Below, piece by piece: positions 5,730 to 14,143 of a stretch of 14,192 nt of DNA (the stretch's first letter is position 1; each line of letters opens with the position of its first letter). A program made the position numbers and the translations under genes. The stretch is from assembly GCA_003525905.1 (NCBI GenBank), contig DQIA01000020.1:1-14192 (forward strand), given 5' to 3'. The notes beneath the pieces are model-generated. The model ran no database searches. It was not told the DNA's origin and saw only the letters and a program-made list of their open reading frames with translations. Source of the stretch: Clostridiales bacterium (lineage in GTDB: Bacteria > Bacillota > Clostridia > Oscillospirales > Oscillospiraceae).

Positions 5730-8700
5730 TTAGTCCTTGTACATCTCGACCAGCTTGAGCAGGTGCTCATAGCGGGCCTTTGCGGATTCCTCGTTGCGCT
5801 CAAACAGCTCGTTTGCACGCTCCGGGAACTCGCGGGTCAGGCGGCTGTAGCGGGCCTCGTTCATCAGGAACTCCTGATAGCCGCCCTTCGGCTGCTTGGA
5901 GTCGAGGGTGAACTTGCCGGTCTCCTTGGACGGGTCGAAGCGGAACATGTTCCAGTAGCCGCAGTCGACAGCCTTCTTCATCTCTTCCTGGCAGTGCATC
6001 ATGCCGCCCTTGATGGAGTGCATTTCGCACGGAGCATAGCCGATGATGAGGGACGGGCCATGATAGGCCTCGGCCTCGGCAATGGCCTTGAGGGTCTGAG
6101 CCTGGTTGGCGCCCATTGCGACCTGCGCGACGTAGATGTAGCCATAGGACATGGCGATCTCGGCAAGGCTCTTCTTCTTGGTCTCCTTACCGGCAGCCGC
6201 GAACTGAGCGACCTGACCGATGTTGGAAGCCTTGGAGGCCTGTCCGCCGGTGTTGGAGTACACCTCGGTATCGAAGACGAAGATGTTGACATCCTCGTTC
6301 TGGGCAAGGACATGGTCCACGCCGCCGAAACCGATATCGTAGGCCCAGCCATCGCCGCCGAAGATCCAGACGGACTTCTTGCTGAGGTAATCCTTCTGGC
6401 TCAGGATCTCAGAGGCCAGCTTGCAGGCGTCGCAGTCGCAGCCGTCGCAGATGCTCTCTTCGAGGGCGGCGATGTAAGCCTTGGCAGCTTCCTTGTTGGC
6501 AGCGCCGTCTTCCATGGTGTCGAGCCACTTCTGAGCGGCTTCCTTCAGCTCTGCAGCCGTCCAGTCGATGGCGAGCAGGGCGTGAGTCTTCTCGGCGAGG
6601 TTCTCGCGGATGACCTTCTGCGCGGTGTACATGCCGTAGCCGTGCTCTGCGTTGTCCTCGAACAGGGAGTTGGACCATGCGGGGCCGTGGCCGTTCTTAT
6701 CGGTGCAGTACGGGGACGTTGCGCCAGGACCGCCCCAGATGGAGGAGCAACCGGTGGCGTTGGAGATATACATGCGGTCGCCGAACAGCTGGGTGATGAG
6801 GCGTGCATAGGACGTCTCGGCGCAGCCTGCGCAGGAGCCGGAGAACTCGAGCATGGGCTGCTTGAACTGGCTGCCCTTGACGCTCAGGTCCTGAAGCTCT
6901 TCCTTCGGCGCGACCTTGGCGACCATGTAGTTGAAGACCGGCTGCTGATCGAGCTGGCTCTCCTGAGCGACCATGGTGATGGCCTTCGTCGGGCAGACGC
7001 CGACGCAGACGCCGCAGCCCATGCAGTCGAGCGGGGAGACAGCCATGGTGTACTGATACTTGCCCTTGCCCTTGCCGGCCTTGACCGGACGGATCTTCGC
7101 AGCGGCGGGAGCGGCAGCGGCCTCCTCCTCGGTCAGTGCGAACGGACGGATCGTGGCATGCGGGCAGACAAATGCGCAGCTGTTGCACTGGATGCACTTG
7201 TCGGCGTCCCACTCGGGGACGGTCACGGCGACGCCGCGCTTCTCGTAAGCGGAAGCACCCAGCTCGAACTGGCCGTCGACATGATCCATGAACGTAGAGA
7301 CGGGCAGGGAATCGCCGTCCATCTTGTCGATGGGCAGGAGGATGTTCTTGACCATCTTCACGAGCTCCGGCTTGCCCTCGAGCACGGTGGTGTCGGGCTG
7401 ATCCTCAGCCTCGGCCCATGCGGCGGGGACATCGACCTTGACGTAGGCGGTAGCGCCGGCGTCGATGGCGTTCCAGTTCTTCTCAACAACGTCCATGCCC
7501 TTCTTGGCGTAGGAATGCTCGGCGGCGTCCTTCATGTACTTGATGGCGTCGGCCTCGGGCATGACCTTGGCGAGGGAGAAGAAGGCGGACTGCAGGATGG
7601 TGTTCGTGCGCTTGCCCATGCCGACCTTGATGGCCAGATCGATGGCGTTGATCGTGTAGAGCTGGATGTTGTTCTTCGCGATGTAGCGCTTCGCCTCGGC
7701 GTTCAGGTGGTGCTCCAGCTCGGCCAGATCCCACTGGCAGTTGATGAGGAACACGCCGCCCGGCTTGACGTCGTTGACGATCTTGAAGCCCTTGGTGATG
7801 TAGGACGGGTTGTGGCAGGCGACGAAGTCGGCCTTGTTGATGTAGTACGGGCTCTTGATGGGCTTGTCGCCGAAGCGGAGGTGCGAGATGGTCACGCCGC
7901 CGGTCTTCTTGGAGTCGTACTGGAAGTAGGCCTGCACATACTTGTCGGTATGGTCGCCGATGATCTTGATGGAGTTCTTGTTTGCGCCGACGGTGCCGTC
8001 GCCGCCGAGGCCCCAGAACTTGCACTCGATGGTGCCTTCCGCAGCGGTGTTCGGTGCGGCATGCTCCTCGAGGGACAGGTGGGTGACATCGTCGTTGATG
8101 CCGATGGTGAAGTGGCGCTTCGGCTCTTCCTTCGCCAGCTCTTCATAGACGGCGAAGACGGATGCGGGAGGCGTATCCTTGGAACCAAGGCCGTAGCGGC
8201 CGCCGATGACCGGGATCATCCGGCCGGCGTTGGCCAGTGCGGTCACGACGTCGAGGTAGAGCGGCTCGCCCAGGGCGCCCGGCTCCTTCGTGCGGTCGAG
8301 AACGGCGATCTTCTTGCAGGTGGCCGGAATGGCCTCGAGCAGACGGTCGGCGCGGAACGGACGGTACAGGCGGACCTTCACGAGGCCGACCTTCTCACCG
8401 TGAGCGTTCATGTAGTCGATGACTTCCTCTGCGACGTCGCAGATGGAGCCCATGGCGATGATGACGCGCTCAGCGTCCGGTGCGCCATAGTAGTTGAACA
8501 GCTTGTAGTCGGTGCCGAGCTTGGCGTTGACCTTGCCCATGTACTCCTCGACGATCTCAGGCAGAGCGTCGTAGTAGCCGTTGCAGGCCTCGCGGTGCTG
8601 GAAGAACGTGTCGCCGTTCTCGTGAGAGCCGCGCATAGCGGGGCGCTCCGGGTTCAGGCAGTGGTTGCGGAAGGCAGCCACGGCGTCCATGTCACACATT

Positions 8701-9278
8701 TCCTTCAGGTCATCGTAGTCCCAGATGGCGATCTTCTGGATCTCATGGGACGTGCGGAAGCCGTCGAAGAAGTTGATGAACGGGACGCGGCCCTTGATGG
8801 CGGACAGGTGCGCGACAGGGGCGAGGTCCATGACTTCCTGCGGGTTGGTCTCGCAGAGCATGGCGAAGCCGGTCTGACGGCAGGCGTAGACGTCGGAATG
8901 ATCGCCGAAGATGTTCAGCGCATGGGTCGCGACGGTACGCGCGGAGACATGGAAGACGGCGGGCAGCAGTTCACCGGCGATCTTATACATGTTCGGGATC
9001 ATCAGCAGAAGACCCTGCGAAGCAGTATAGGTCGTCGTCAGAGCGCCGGCGGCCAGAGAGCCGTGAACGGTGCCGGAAGCGCCTGCCTCGGACTGCATCT
9101 CGACGACCTTGACGCGGTTGCCGAAGATGTTCTTACGGCCCTGCGCAGACCACTGGTCGACATAGTCGGCCATCGGGCTGGAGGGGGTGATGGGGTAGAT
9201 GCCGGCTACTTCCGTAAAGGCGTAGCTGACATGGGCGGCGGCGGTGTTGCCGTCCATCGTCTTGAATTTACGTGCCAA
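5730..9278 (-). CDS. nifJ: Pyruvate:ferredoxin (flavodoxin) oxidoreductase, single-chain
   Basis: Cytosolic enzyme oxidising pyruvate with CoA to acetyl-CoA and CO2 and reducing ferredoxin, the central step of clostridial fermentation. 1182 aa, full family length. Domains in order: N-terminal pyrimidine-binding and gamma-type domains; two [4Fe-4S] motifs, CIQCNSCAFVCP (Cys695, 698, 701, 705) and CMGCGVCVGVCP (Cys752, 755, 758, 762), with an alanine-rich linker between; the proximal-cluster motif SCAGCAE (Cys816, 819); and the thiamine diphosphate site GGDGWAYDIG (974-983) running to YSNTGGQ. An extra group, Cys944, 947, 949 and 952, lies just before the thiamine site. The start is TTG at 9276-9278: AGGAGG (9287-9292) lies 8 bases upstream, whereas the first in-frame ATG is 21 bases further on. 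It is monocistronic, with its own promoter and terminator. Confidence 0.98.
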   Translation of the reverse strand: MARKFKTMDGNTAAAHVSYAFTEVAGIYPITPSSPMADYVDQWSAQGRKNIFGNRVKVVEMQSEAGASGTVHGSLAAGALTTTYTASQGLLLMIPNMYKIAGELLPAVFHVSARTVATHALNIFGDHSDVYACRQTGFAMLCETNPQEVMDLAPVAHLSAIKGRVPFINFFDGFRTSHEIQKIAIWDYDDLKEMCDMDAVAAFRNHCLNPERPAMRGSHENGDTFFQHREACNGYYDALPEIVEEYMGKVNAKLGTDYKLFNYYGAPDAERVIIAMGSICDVAEEVIDYMNAHGEKVGLVKVRLYRPFRADRLLEAIPATCKKIAVLDRTKEPGALGEPLYLDVVTALANAGRMIPVIGGRYGLGSKDTPPASVFAVYEELAKEEPKRHFTIGINDDVTHLSLEEHAAPNTAAEGTIECKFWGLGGDGTVGANKNSIKIIGDHTDKYVQAYFQYDSKKTGGVTISHLRFGDKPIKSPYYINKADFVACHNPSYITKGFKIVNDVKPGGVFLINCQWDLAELEHHLNAEAKRYIAKNNIQLYTINAIDLAIKVGMGKRTNTILQSAFFSLAKVMPEADAIKYMKDAAEHSYAKKGMDVVEKNWNAIDAGATAYVKVDVPAAWAEAEDQPDTTVLEGKPELVKMVKNILLPIDKMDGDSLPVSTFMDHVDGQFELGASAYEKRGVAVTVPEWDADKCIQCNSCAFVCPHATIRPFALTEEEAAAAPAAAKIRPVKAGKGKGKYQYTMAVSPLDCMGCGVCVGVCPTKAITMVAQESQLDQQPVFNYMVAKVAPKEELQDLSVKGSQFKQPMLEFSGSCAGCAETSYARLITQLFGDRMYISNATGCSSIWGGPGATSPYCTDKNGHGPAWSNSLFEDNAEHGYGMYTAQKVIRENLAEKTHALLAIDWTAAELKEAAQKWLDTMEDGAANKEAAKAYIAALEESICDGCDCDACKLASEILSQKDYLSKKSVWIFGGDGWAYDIGFGGVDHVLAQNEDVNIFVFDTEVYSNTGGQASKASNIGQVAQFAAAGKETKKKSLAEIAMSYGYIYVAQVAMGANQAQTLKAIAEAEAYHGPSLIIGYAPCEMHSIKGGMMHCQEEMKKAVDCGYWNMFRFDPSKETGKFTLDSKQPKGGYQEFLMNEARYSRLTREFPERANELFERNEESAKARYEHLLKLVEMYKD

Positions 9279-9318
9279 AATAAATACCTCCTGAAAGTAT
9301 TTCTTTCAAAACATCTCC

Positions 9319-9347
9319 ATTCTAACACTAAAGTCCGGATTTGTAAA
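9319..9347 (-). promoter_or_regulatory. nifJ promoter
   Basis: On the minus strand TTTACA (9342-9347), a 17-base spacer and TAGAAT (9319-9324), each one base off consensus. The predicted start near 9312 gives a leader of about 34 bases ending in a strong AGGAGG site. I saw no clear redox-regulator (Rex-type) operator over it. Confidence 0.8.
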
Positions 9348-9432
9348 TCAGAAAAACGAAAAGAACCGCGAAAATCTTGGAACTGTGCCACGTAGCGTGC
9401 GGCAAATTTCTGCCCATTGCTGCGGAGACCGG

Positions 9433-9467
9433 AAAAAGCGGGGAAGCCGCCGCCGCGGCACTCCCGC
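9433..9467 (-). terminator. Lone minus-oriented terminator hairpin upstream of nifJ
   Basis: Read on the minus strand, GCGGG (9463-9467), a 3-base internal loop, GCCGC (9455-9459), a GGCG loop, GCGGC (9446-9450) and CCCGC (9438-9442) make a two-part stem followed by TTTTT (9433-9437). No annotated gene on this strand ends here. It could end a short unannotated transcript starting near 9510, or insulate nifJ from antisense transcription. Confidence 0.5.
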
Positions 9468-9582
9468 ATCAAAAGCAGAAAAAAGTTCGTGTTTATTTGT
9501 GCGAGTTTTTTGCAAAATTTTATGCAAATCGATATGAATGCAGATTCGGCCGGAATCCGATACTGCTTTTGCACGGCGGCGC

Positions 9583-9611
9583 TTGTATTTTTGCGGTCTG
9601 TGTTGTATGAT
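9583..9611 (+). promoter_or_regulatory. Promoter of the comM-thiI-pncC-DUF362 operon
   Basis: TTGTAT (9583-9588), a 17-base spacer and TATGAT (9606-9611, five of six consensus). The predicted start near 9617 leaves a leader of about 25 bases containing AAGGAGGGGG. The 235 bases between this promoter and that of nifJ hold the terminator hairpin at 9433-9467, the palindrome TTTTGCAAAA (9508-9517) and no convincing gene. Confidence 0.6.
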
Positions 9612-9642
9612 AAAGAATAAAGGAAAAAAGGAGGGGGAACGT

Positions 9643-11160
9643 ATGACTTCACGCGTGGATTCCGTGGGCCTGTCCGGCATCAGTGGATATCCCGTCATGG
9701 TCGAGTGCAGCATCTCCAGCGGCCTGCCGGGCTTTGAGCTCGTCGGCCTGCCGGATGCCGCCGTGCGCGAGTCGCGCGAGCGGGTGCGCGCCGCCATCAA
9801 AAACAGCGGCTTCCGCTTTCCGGTCAGCCGCATCACGCTGAACCTTGCCCCGGCCGGGACGAAAAAGACCGGCACGCTCTATGACCTGCCGATCCTGCTC
9901 GGCATTCTTGCGGCGCAGGAGCTTGTCCGTCTGCCGCGTGAGCCGTCCGCCTTCCTCGGCGAGCTGAGCCTCGAAGGCAAGCTGCGCCCAGTCAACGGCG
10001 TGCTGCCCATGGCCATCGCCGCCCGGAAGGCCGGCATCCGCACGCTGTATGTCCCGGCGGAAAATGCGCGCGAGGCCACGCTGGCGGGCGGCCTGACCGT
10101 CATCCCCGTGAAGGAGGTGCGGCAGCTGGCGGCCCATCTGCGCGGTGAATTCTCCATCGAGCCGGAGCCTGCCTGGCAGCCCGAGGAGACGGAGGAGCGC
10201 CTGCCGGACTTCAGCGACGTCATGGGGCAGGAGCATGTCAAGCGCGCGCTCGAGGTCGCGGCCGCAGGCGCGCACAATGTGCTGCTCGTCGGCCCGCCGG
10301 GTTCCGGCAAGAGCATGCTGGCCCGCCGCCTGCCGTCCATCCTGCCGGATATGACGCGCGAGGAAGCGTTGGAGGTCACGCAGATCCACTCCGTCATGGG
10401 CCTGCTCACGCCGGAGTCCCCGCTGGTGCGCCGCCGCCCCTTCCGCAGCCCGCACCACACGATCTCGGCCCCCGGCCTGACGGGCGGCGGCTCCACGCCG
10501 CGCCCGGGCGAGATCTCACTGGCACACCGCGGCGTGCTGTTCCTCGATGAGCTGCCGGAATTCCGGCGCGAGACGCTCGAGGTCATGCGCCAGCCGCTTG
10601 AGGACGGCATGGTAACGATCTCCCGCGCAAACGGCTCTGCAAGCTACCCGAGCCGCTTTCAGCTCGTGTGCGCCATGAATCCGTGCCGCTGCGGCTGGTA
10701 CGGCGACCCCTCGGGGCGGTGCACCTGCTCGCAGGGCGCGGTGCAGGCCTATCTTTCGCGCATCTCCGGCCCGCTGCTCGACCGCATCGACATCATCACG
10801 GAGGTGCCGTCGCTCCACTTTGACGAGCTGCGCAGCACGACCGTGCCGGAGTCGTCCGCCGTTGTCAAGCAGCGCGTCGAAACGGCCCGTGCCATCCAGC
10901 GCGAGCGCTTCAAGGGCACGTCCTGCCGCTGCAACGCCAATATGCAGACGCCGGAGCTGCGCCGCTTCTGCGAGTTGGACGAAACGGGCGCTCTGCTGAT
11001 GCAGCAGGCGTTCGAGAGCCTCGGCCTCACGGCCCGCAGCTATGACCGCATCCGCCGCGTGGCCCGCACGATCGCGGACCTTGCCGGGAGCGAAAGCATC
11101 CTGCCGGAGCACCTGTCCGAGGCCATCCAGTACCGCACGCACCAACTGATCCAGAACTGA
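9643..11160 (+). CDS. comM: YifB/ComM-family AAA+ ATPase (Mg-chelatase-like)
   Basis: 505-aa AAA+ protein of the YifB/ComM family. ComM is a hexameric helicase that helps branch migration during natural transformation in some proteobacteria; in Firmicutes the role is less clear. An N-terminal ChlI/Lon-like domain (about 1-165) contains VECSISSGLPGFELVGLPD and the LAPAGTKK motif. The AAA+ core has Walker A GPPGSGKS (217-224) and Walker B GVLFLDELPEF (297-307, Asp302-Glu303). The cysteine-rich stretch CAMNPCRCGWYGDPSGRCTC follows, then the Mg_chelatase_C domain from about 400. The ATG at 9643 has AAGGAGGGGG about 5-6 bases upstream; the frame opens earlier but those codons lie in the promoter. 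It is first of four genes on the plus strand, 18 bases before thiI. Confidence 0.93.
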   Translation: MTSRVDSVGLSGISGYPVMVECSISSGLPGFELVGLPDAAVRESRERVRAAIKNSGFRFPVSRITLNLAPAGTKKTGTLYDLPILLGILAAQELVRLPREPSAFLGELSLEGKLRPVNGVLPMAIAARKAGIRTLYVPAENAREATLAGGLTVIPVKEVRQLAAHLRGEFSIEPEPAWQPEETEERLPDFSDVMGQEHVKRALEVAAAGAHNVLLVGPPGSGKSMLARRLPSILPDMTREEALEVTQIHSVMGLLTPESPLVRRRPFRSPHHTISAPGLTGGGSTPRPGEISLAHRGVLFLDELPEFRRETLEVMRQPLEDGMVTISRANGSASYPSRFQLVCAMNPCRCGWYGDPSGRCTCSQGAVQAYLSRISGPLLDRIDIITEVPSLHFDELRSTTVPESSAVVKQRVETARAIQRERFKGTSCRCNANMQTPELRRFCELDETGALLMQQAFESLGLTARSYDRIRRVARTIADLAGSESILPEHLSEAIQYRTHQLIQN

Positions 11161-11178
11161 GGAATTGAGGAATTTACC

Positions 11179-12357
11179 ATGAATGAAATGTTTTTGCTGA
11201 AGCTGGGCGAGATCGTCCTGAAGGGCGGTAACCGCTTCCAGTTTGAGAACCGTCTCAAGACGAATATTGCCCGGCGTATGCGCCCGTTCGGCGACTTCCG
11301 CGTCTCCATCGTCCAGTCCACGGCCTATGTGGAGCCGGAGAACGCCGACTGCGACCTCGACGGCGCGTGGGAGGCCTGCCATGCTATCTTCGGCGTGGTG
11401 AGCCTGTGCCGCTGCCGCCCGTGCGCCAAGGATCTCGACGCCATTTTTGATACGGCCATGGCCTACCTCGGCGACGACCTGAGCATGGCGAAGTCGTTCA
11501 AGGTCGAGTCGCGCCGCTCGGACAAGCGCTTTCCGCTGACGTCCATCGGCCTGTCGCAGGAGATCGGCGGCCGTCTGGCTGAGGCCTTTCCGGACGTGAC
11601 GGTCGATGTGCATCACCCGGATTACACGGTCTATGTCGAGGTGCGCGACCGCGCGGCCTATGTGCACGGCCCGGCGGAGCCCGGCGCGGGCGGCCTGCCC
11701 ACGGGCGTGGGCGGCAGAGCCATGCTGCTGCTGTCCGGCGGCATCGATTCGCCGGTCGCGGGCTACATGATCGCCAAGCGCGGCGTGGAGCTGGAGTGTG
11801 TGCACTTCTTCTCCTATCCCTACACGAGCGAGCTGGCGAAGGACAAGGTGCTGGAGCTTGCGCGCCTGATGACGCGCTACTGCGGCCGTATGACTGTGAA
11901 CATCGTTGGCTTTACCGAAATTCAGGAGGCTATCCGCGACAACTGCCCGGAGGAATTCTTTACGCTGGTCATGCGCCGGTTCATGATGAAGATCGCCGAG
12001 CGCATCGCGCGCGACCACGGCTGCGGCTGCCTTGTTACCGGCGAAAATCTCGGCCAGGTCGCCTCTCAGACTATGGAAGCCATGGCCGTGACGGGCGCCT
12101 GCGTGGACCTGCCCATCTTCCAACCGCTCATCGGCATGGATAAGGAGGAGATCGTCACGCGCGCCCGTCAGATCGGCACAATGGAGACGTCCATCCTGCC
12201 CTATGAGGACTGCTGCACGGTCTTTACGCCGCGCCATCCCAAGACAAAGCCGACGCTGGCCCAGGTGGACGCCGCCTGCGCCCCGCTCGACATGGAGGGC
12301 CTGATCGCCCGCGCGCTGGAGAACACCGAGCTGGTGAAGGTGCGCTGGCATGGATGA
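11179..12357 (+). CDS. thiI: tRNA 4-thiouridine synthase ThiI (no rhodanese domain)
   Basis: Adenylates and then thiolates uridine 8 of tRNA. The family can also supply sulfur for the thiazole of thiamine. 392 aa with an N-terminal ferredoxin-like plus THUMP region (about 1-165, opening MFLLKLGEIVLKGGNR), then a PP-loop pyrophosphatase domain with SGGIDSP (186-192). Cys345-Cys346 in DCCTVF match the conserved catalytic cysteine region near residue 344 of the E. coli enzyme. The C-terminal rhodanese domain of E. coli ThiI is absent, as in Bacillus and most Firmicutes, where a dedicated cysteine desulfurase passes sulfur; no such gene is in this window. GAGGAA (11167-11172) precedes the ATG at 11179; a second in-frame ATG three codons later is possible. 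Its end overlaps pncC by 8 bp. Confidence 0.95.
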   Translation: MNEMFLLKLGEIVLKGGNRFQFENRLKTNIARRMRPFGDFRVSIVQSTAYVEPENADCDLDGAWEACHAIFGVVSLCRCRPCAKDLDAIFDTAMAYLGDDLSMAKSFKVESRRSDKRFPLTSIGLSQEIGGRLAEAFPDVTVDVHHPDYTVYVEVRDRAAYVHGPAEPGAGGLPTGVGGRAMLLLSGGIDSPVAGYMIAKRGVELECVHFFSYPYTSELAKDKVLELARLMTRYCGRMTVNIVGFTEIQEAIRDNCPEEFFTLVMRRFMMKIAERIARDHGCGCLVTGENLGQVASQTMEAMAVTGACVDLPIFQPLIGMDKEEIVTRARQIGTMETSILPYEDCCTVFTPRHPKTKPTLAQVDAACAPLDMEGLIARALENTELVKVRWHG

Positions 12358-12817
12358 GGCGGCGCAGGTCATTGCCCGGCTCACGGCCGTGGGGAGAACG
12401 CTCGTCACGGCGGAGAGCTGCACCGGCGGTCTGCTCGGCAAGCTGCTGACGGACGTGCCCGGCGCCTCCGCCGTCTATCTCGGCGGTGTGATCTCCTATG
12501 CCTATGCCGTCAAGGAGCGGCTGCTCGGCGTGCCGCATGCCCTGCTTGACGAGCAGGGGGCCGTGTGCGAGCCGGTCGCCCGCCGTATGGCGGAGGGCGC
12601 GCGGAGCCTGCTCGGCGCGGACTATGCCCTGTCCGTTACCGGAAACGCCGGACCGGGTGCAGATGAGAAAAATCCCCGCGTCGGGGAGATCTTTGTGGCG
12701 TGTGCCGACGCGGCCGGGACGCGGTGCGTGCGGCTGGAATGCGGCGGCACGCGTGCGGAGAACCGGGAGGCAGCTTGCCGCGCAGCCCTGCGGCTGCTGC
12801 TGGAGTGCACGGTATGA
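12350..12817 (+). CDS. pncC: CinA C-terminal-type nicotinamide-nucleotide amidase PncC
   Basis: 155-aa stand-alone CinA C-terminal domain. Such proteins deamidate nicotinamide mononucleotide to nicotinate mononucleotide, recycling the NMN released by NAD-dependent DNA ligase. Motifs are TAESCTGGLLGKLLTDVPGA near the N-terminus (Ser23 in the AESC motif is the likely nucleophile) and GGVISYAYAVKERLLGV. SVTGNAGPG (95-103) corresponds to the usual TGIAGPGG, with Asn99 in place of a hydrophobic residue. The start at 12350 lies within the end of thiI, with GAAGGTG 7 bases upstream. The stop overlaps the next start as ATGA. The competence-linked CinA N-terminal domain is missing, so this is not full-length CinA. 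Confidence 0.9.
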   Translation: MDEAAQVIARLTAVGRTLVTAESCTGGLLGKLLTDVPGASAVYLGGVISYAYAVKERLLGVPHALLDEQGAVCEPVARRMAEGARSLLGADYALSVTGNAGPGADEKNPRVGEIFVACADAAGTRCVRLECGGTRAENREAACRAALRLLLECTV

Positions 12818-13971
12818 GCGGCGTGCCCGATGCGGCCATTGCCGCGTGTCCCGACTATGAGGCGGAGACCTGCCGTGCAGCCCTGCGGCAGGTGCTTGCG
12901 CCGTTCGGCGGCCTTGCATGGGTAAAGCCCGGCATGCGCATCGCCGTCAAGGCGAACCTCGTCTCGGCCATGAAGCCGGAGCGGGCCGCAACGACCCATC
13001 CGATGCTGCTGCGGGTCCTGACGGAGGAGCTCGTCCGGCGCGGCGCGTCCGTCGTCGTGGGCGACAGCCCAGGCGGCACCTACGCAGCGGGGCATCTGAA
13101 CGCCGTCTACCGTGCCTGCGGCCTTGCGGCCGTCGAGGAGGCGGGCGGCACGCTCAACCGGAACTTTGCCCAGCGGGAGGCCGACCTGCCGGACGCGCGC
13201 GTGGCAAAGCACATTACTTACACGGCCTATCTGGACGACGCCGACGCTATCATCAGCTTCTGCAAGCTCAAGAGCCACGGCATGCTCGCCCTGTCTGCCG
13301 CGACGAAGAATCTTTTCGGCGCGATCCCCGGCACGATCAAGCCGGAGTATCATTATCGCTATCCCGACCCCATGGACTTTGCCGGAATGCTCATCGATCT
13401 GAACGAGTATTTCCGCCCGCGGCTCTATCTCGTGGACGCCGTCGTCGCCATGGAGGGAAACGGCCCGACGGCCGGAACGCCGCGCCCGTTCGGCGCGCTG
13501 CTGGCCGGAACGAACCCACACCGCATCGACCTGCTGTGCGCCTCACTCATCGGGCTGAAGCCGGAGAATGTGCCGACGCTGCGCGCAGCGGCCGAGCGCG
13601 GCCTGACGCCGCTCGACCCGGCGCAGCTCTGCGTTGCGGGGGATGCCGCGGCCTTTGCCTGCCCGGATTTCCGGATCGTCCAGCATGGGACGGGGACGGA
13701 TTTCGGCGCGCGGGGCGGCACCTTCGGCCGCCTGCTCGGGAAGACGGCGGCGCTTGCGCTGCGGACGCGGCCGGGCCTGAAGCGGGCGCTGTGCGTCGGC
13801 TGCGGCGTGTGCCGCGATGTCTGCCCGGCCCATGCCATTACGATCGCAAACGGCCGGGCGCACATCGACCGCGGGCGCTGCATCCACTGCTTCTGCTGTC
13901 AGGAATTCTGCCCGAGGGGCGCGATGCAGGTGCACCGCACTGTGATCGCCCGCATTGCCGGACACTTGTAA
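12814..13971 (+). CDS. DUF362 domain protein with C-terminal 2x[4Fe-4S] ferredoxin
   Basis: 385 aa. Residues about 25-300 are a DUF362 domain: GMRIAVKANLVSAMKPE and ATTHPMLLRVLTEELVRRGA near the start, VVVGDSPGG, then SFCKLKSHGMLALSAATKNL and a GTNPHRIDLL motif. The C-terminus is a ferredoxin pair, CVGCGVCRDVCP (Cys327, 330, 333, 337) and CIHCFCCQEFCP (Cys356, 359, 362, 366, plus an extra Cys361). The family is common in anaerobes and its reaction is not established; an iron-sulfur electron-transfer role is inferred. The ATG at 12814 overlaps the pncC stop (ATGA) and has GGAG at 12802-12805, so translation is coupled. The frame is open upstream, but only through the antisense-like GC-rich body of pncC. 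Confidence 0.9.
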   Translation: MSGVPDAAIAACPDYEAETCRAALRQVLAPFGGLAWVKPGMRIAVKANLVSAMKPERAATTHPMLLRVLTEELVRRGASVVVGDSPGGTYAAGHLNAVYRACGLAAVEEAGGTLNRNFAQREADLPDARVAKHITYTAYLDDADAIISFCKLKSHGMLALSAATKNLFGAIPGTIKPEYHYRYPDPMDFAGMLIDLNEYFRPRLYLVDAVVAMEGNGPTAGTPRPFGALLAGTNPHRIDLLCASLIGLKPENVPTLRAAAERGLTPLDPAQLCVAGDAAAFACPDFRIVQHGTGTDFGARGGTFGRLLGKTAALALRTRPGLKRALCVGCGVCRDVCPAHAITIANGRAHIDRGRCIHCFCCQEFCPRGAMQVHRTVIARIAGHL

Positions 13972-14071
13972 CCGCTGGGGAATCTCTTGAACGAATTCGG
14001 AACTTTCTGCTCGGGATCCCCACGCCGCTTCGTTTTTCGGAATGACAAAGCGGAGGGCTTTGTGCACACGG

Positions 14072-14095
14072 GACCCGGAGCGTTTTCTCCGGGTC
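14072..14095 (+). repeat. 9-bp hairpin downstream of the DUF362 gene
   Basis: GACCCGGAG (14072-14080), loop CGTTTT and CTCCGGGTC (14087-14095) are perfectly complementary. No T-run follows, so alone it is not a convincing terminator. It is flanked by another hairpin, ACAAAGC/GCTTTGT around GGAGG (14045-14063), and by the terminator at 14105-14127. The 100 bases between the stop codon and here hold no gene that I can support. Confidence 0.6.
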
Positions 14096-14104
14096 AGCTT
14101 GTCA

Positions 14105-14127
14105 AAGAAGTCCCTTCGGGCCTTTTT
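14105..14127 (+). terminator. Likely terminator of the comM-thiI-pncC-DUF362 operon
   Basis: AAAGAAG-T-CCC, a TTC loop and GGG-C-CTTTTT form a stem with one internal mismatch and one G-U, ending in five T's (14123-14127). It is the first T-rich hairpin after the DUF362 stop, about 135 bases downstream. The other strand reads CTTCTTT after the stem, so weak action in reverse is possible. Confidence 0.6.
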
Positions 14128-14143
14128 GCCAAGCTGCTTTCCA

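Noticed and set aside
5763..9395. A 1210-codon open frame on the plus strand opposite nifJ
   Set aside because: It is an antisense shadow in GC-rich DNA. nifJ on the other strand has every expected motif, and the antisense product is a low-complexity Leu/Val/Gly/Asp-rich string with no ribosome binding site or recognisable domain.
9377..9610. Small plus-strand ORF between nifJ and comM
   Set aside because: It spans the comM promoter, has no convincing ribosome binding site and encodes no recognisable protein.
10516..12441. A 641-codon minus-strand frame opposite comM and thiI
   Set aside because: His/Ala/Arg-rich antisense translation across two real genes; no start signal.
12700..12813. 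Longer N-terminus for the DUF362 protein
   Set aside because: These codons overlap the 3' third of pncC in another frame and give a low-complexity Arg/Ala/Gly-rich peptide. The ATGA overlap with GGAG upstream explains the start better.
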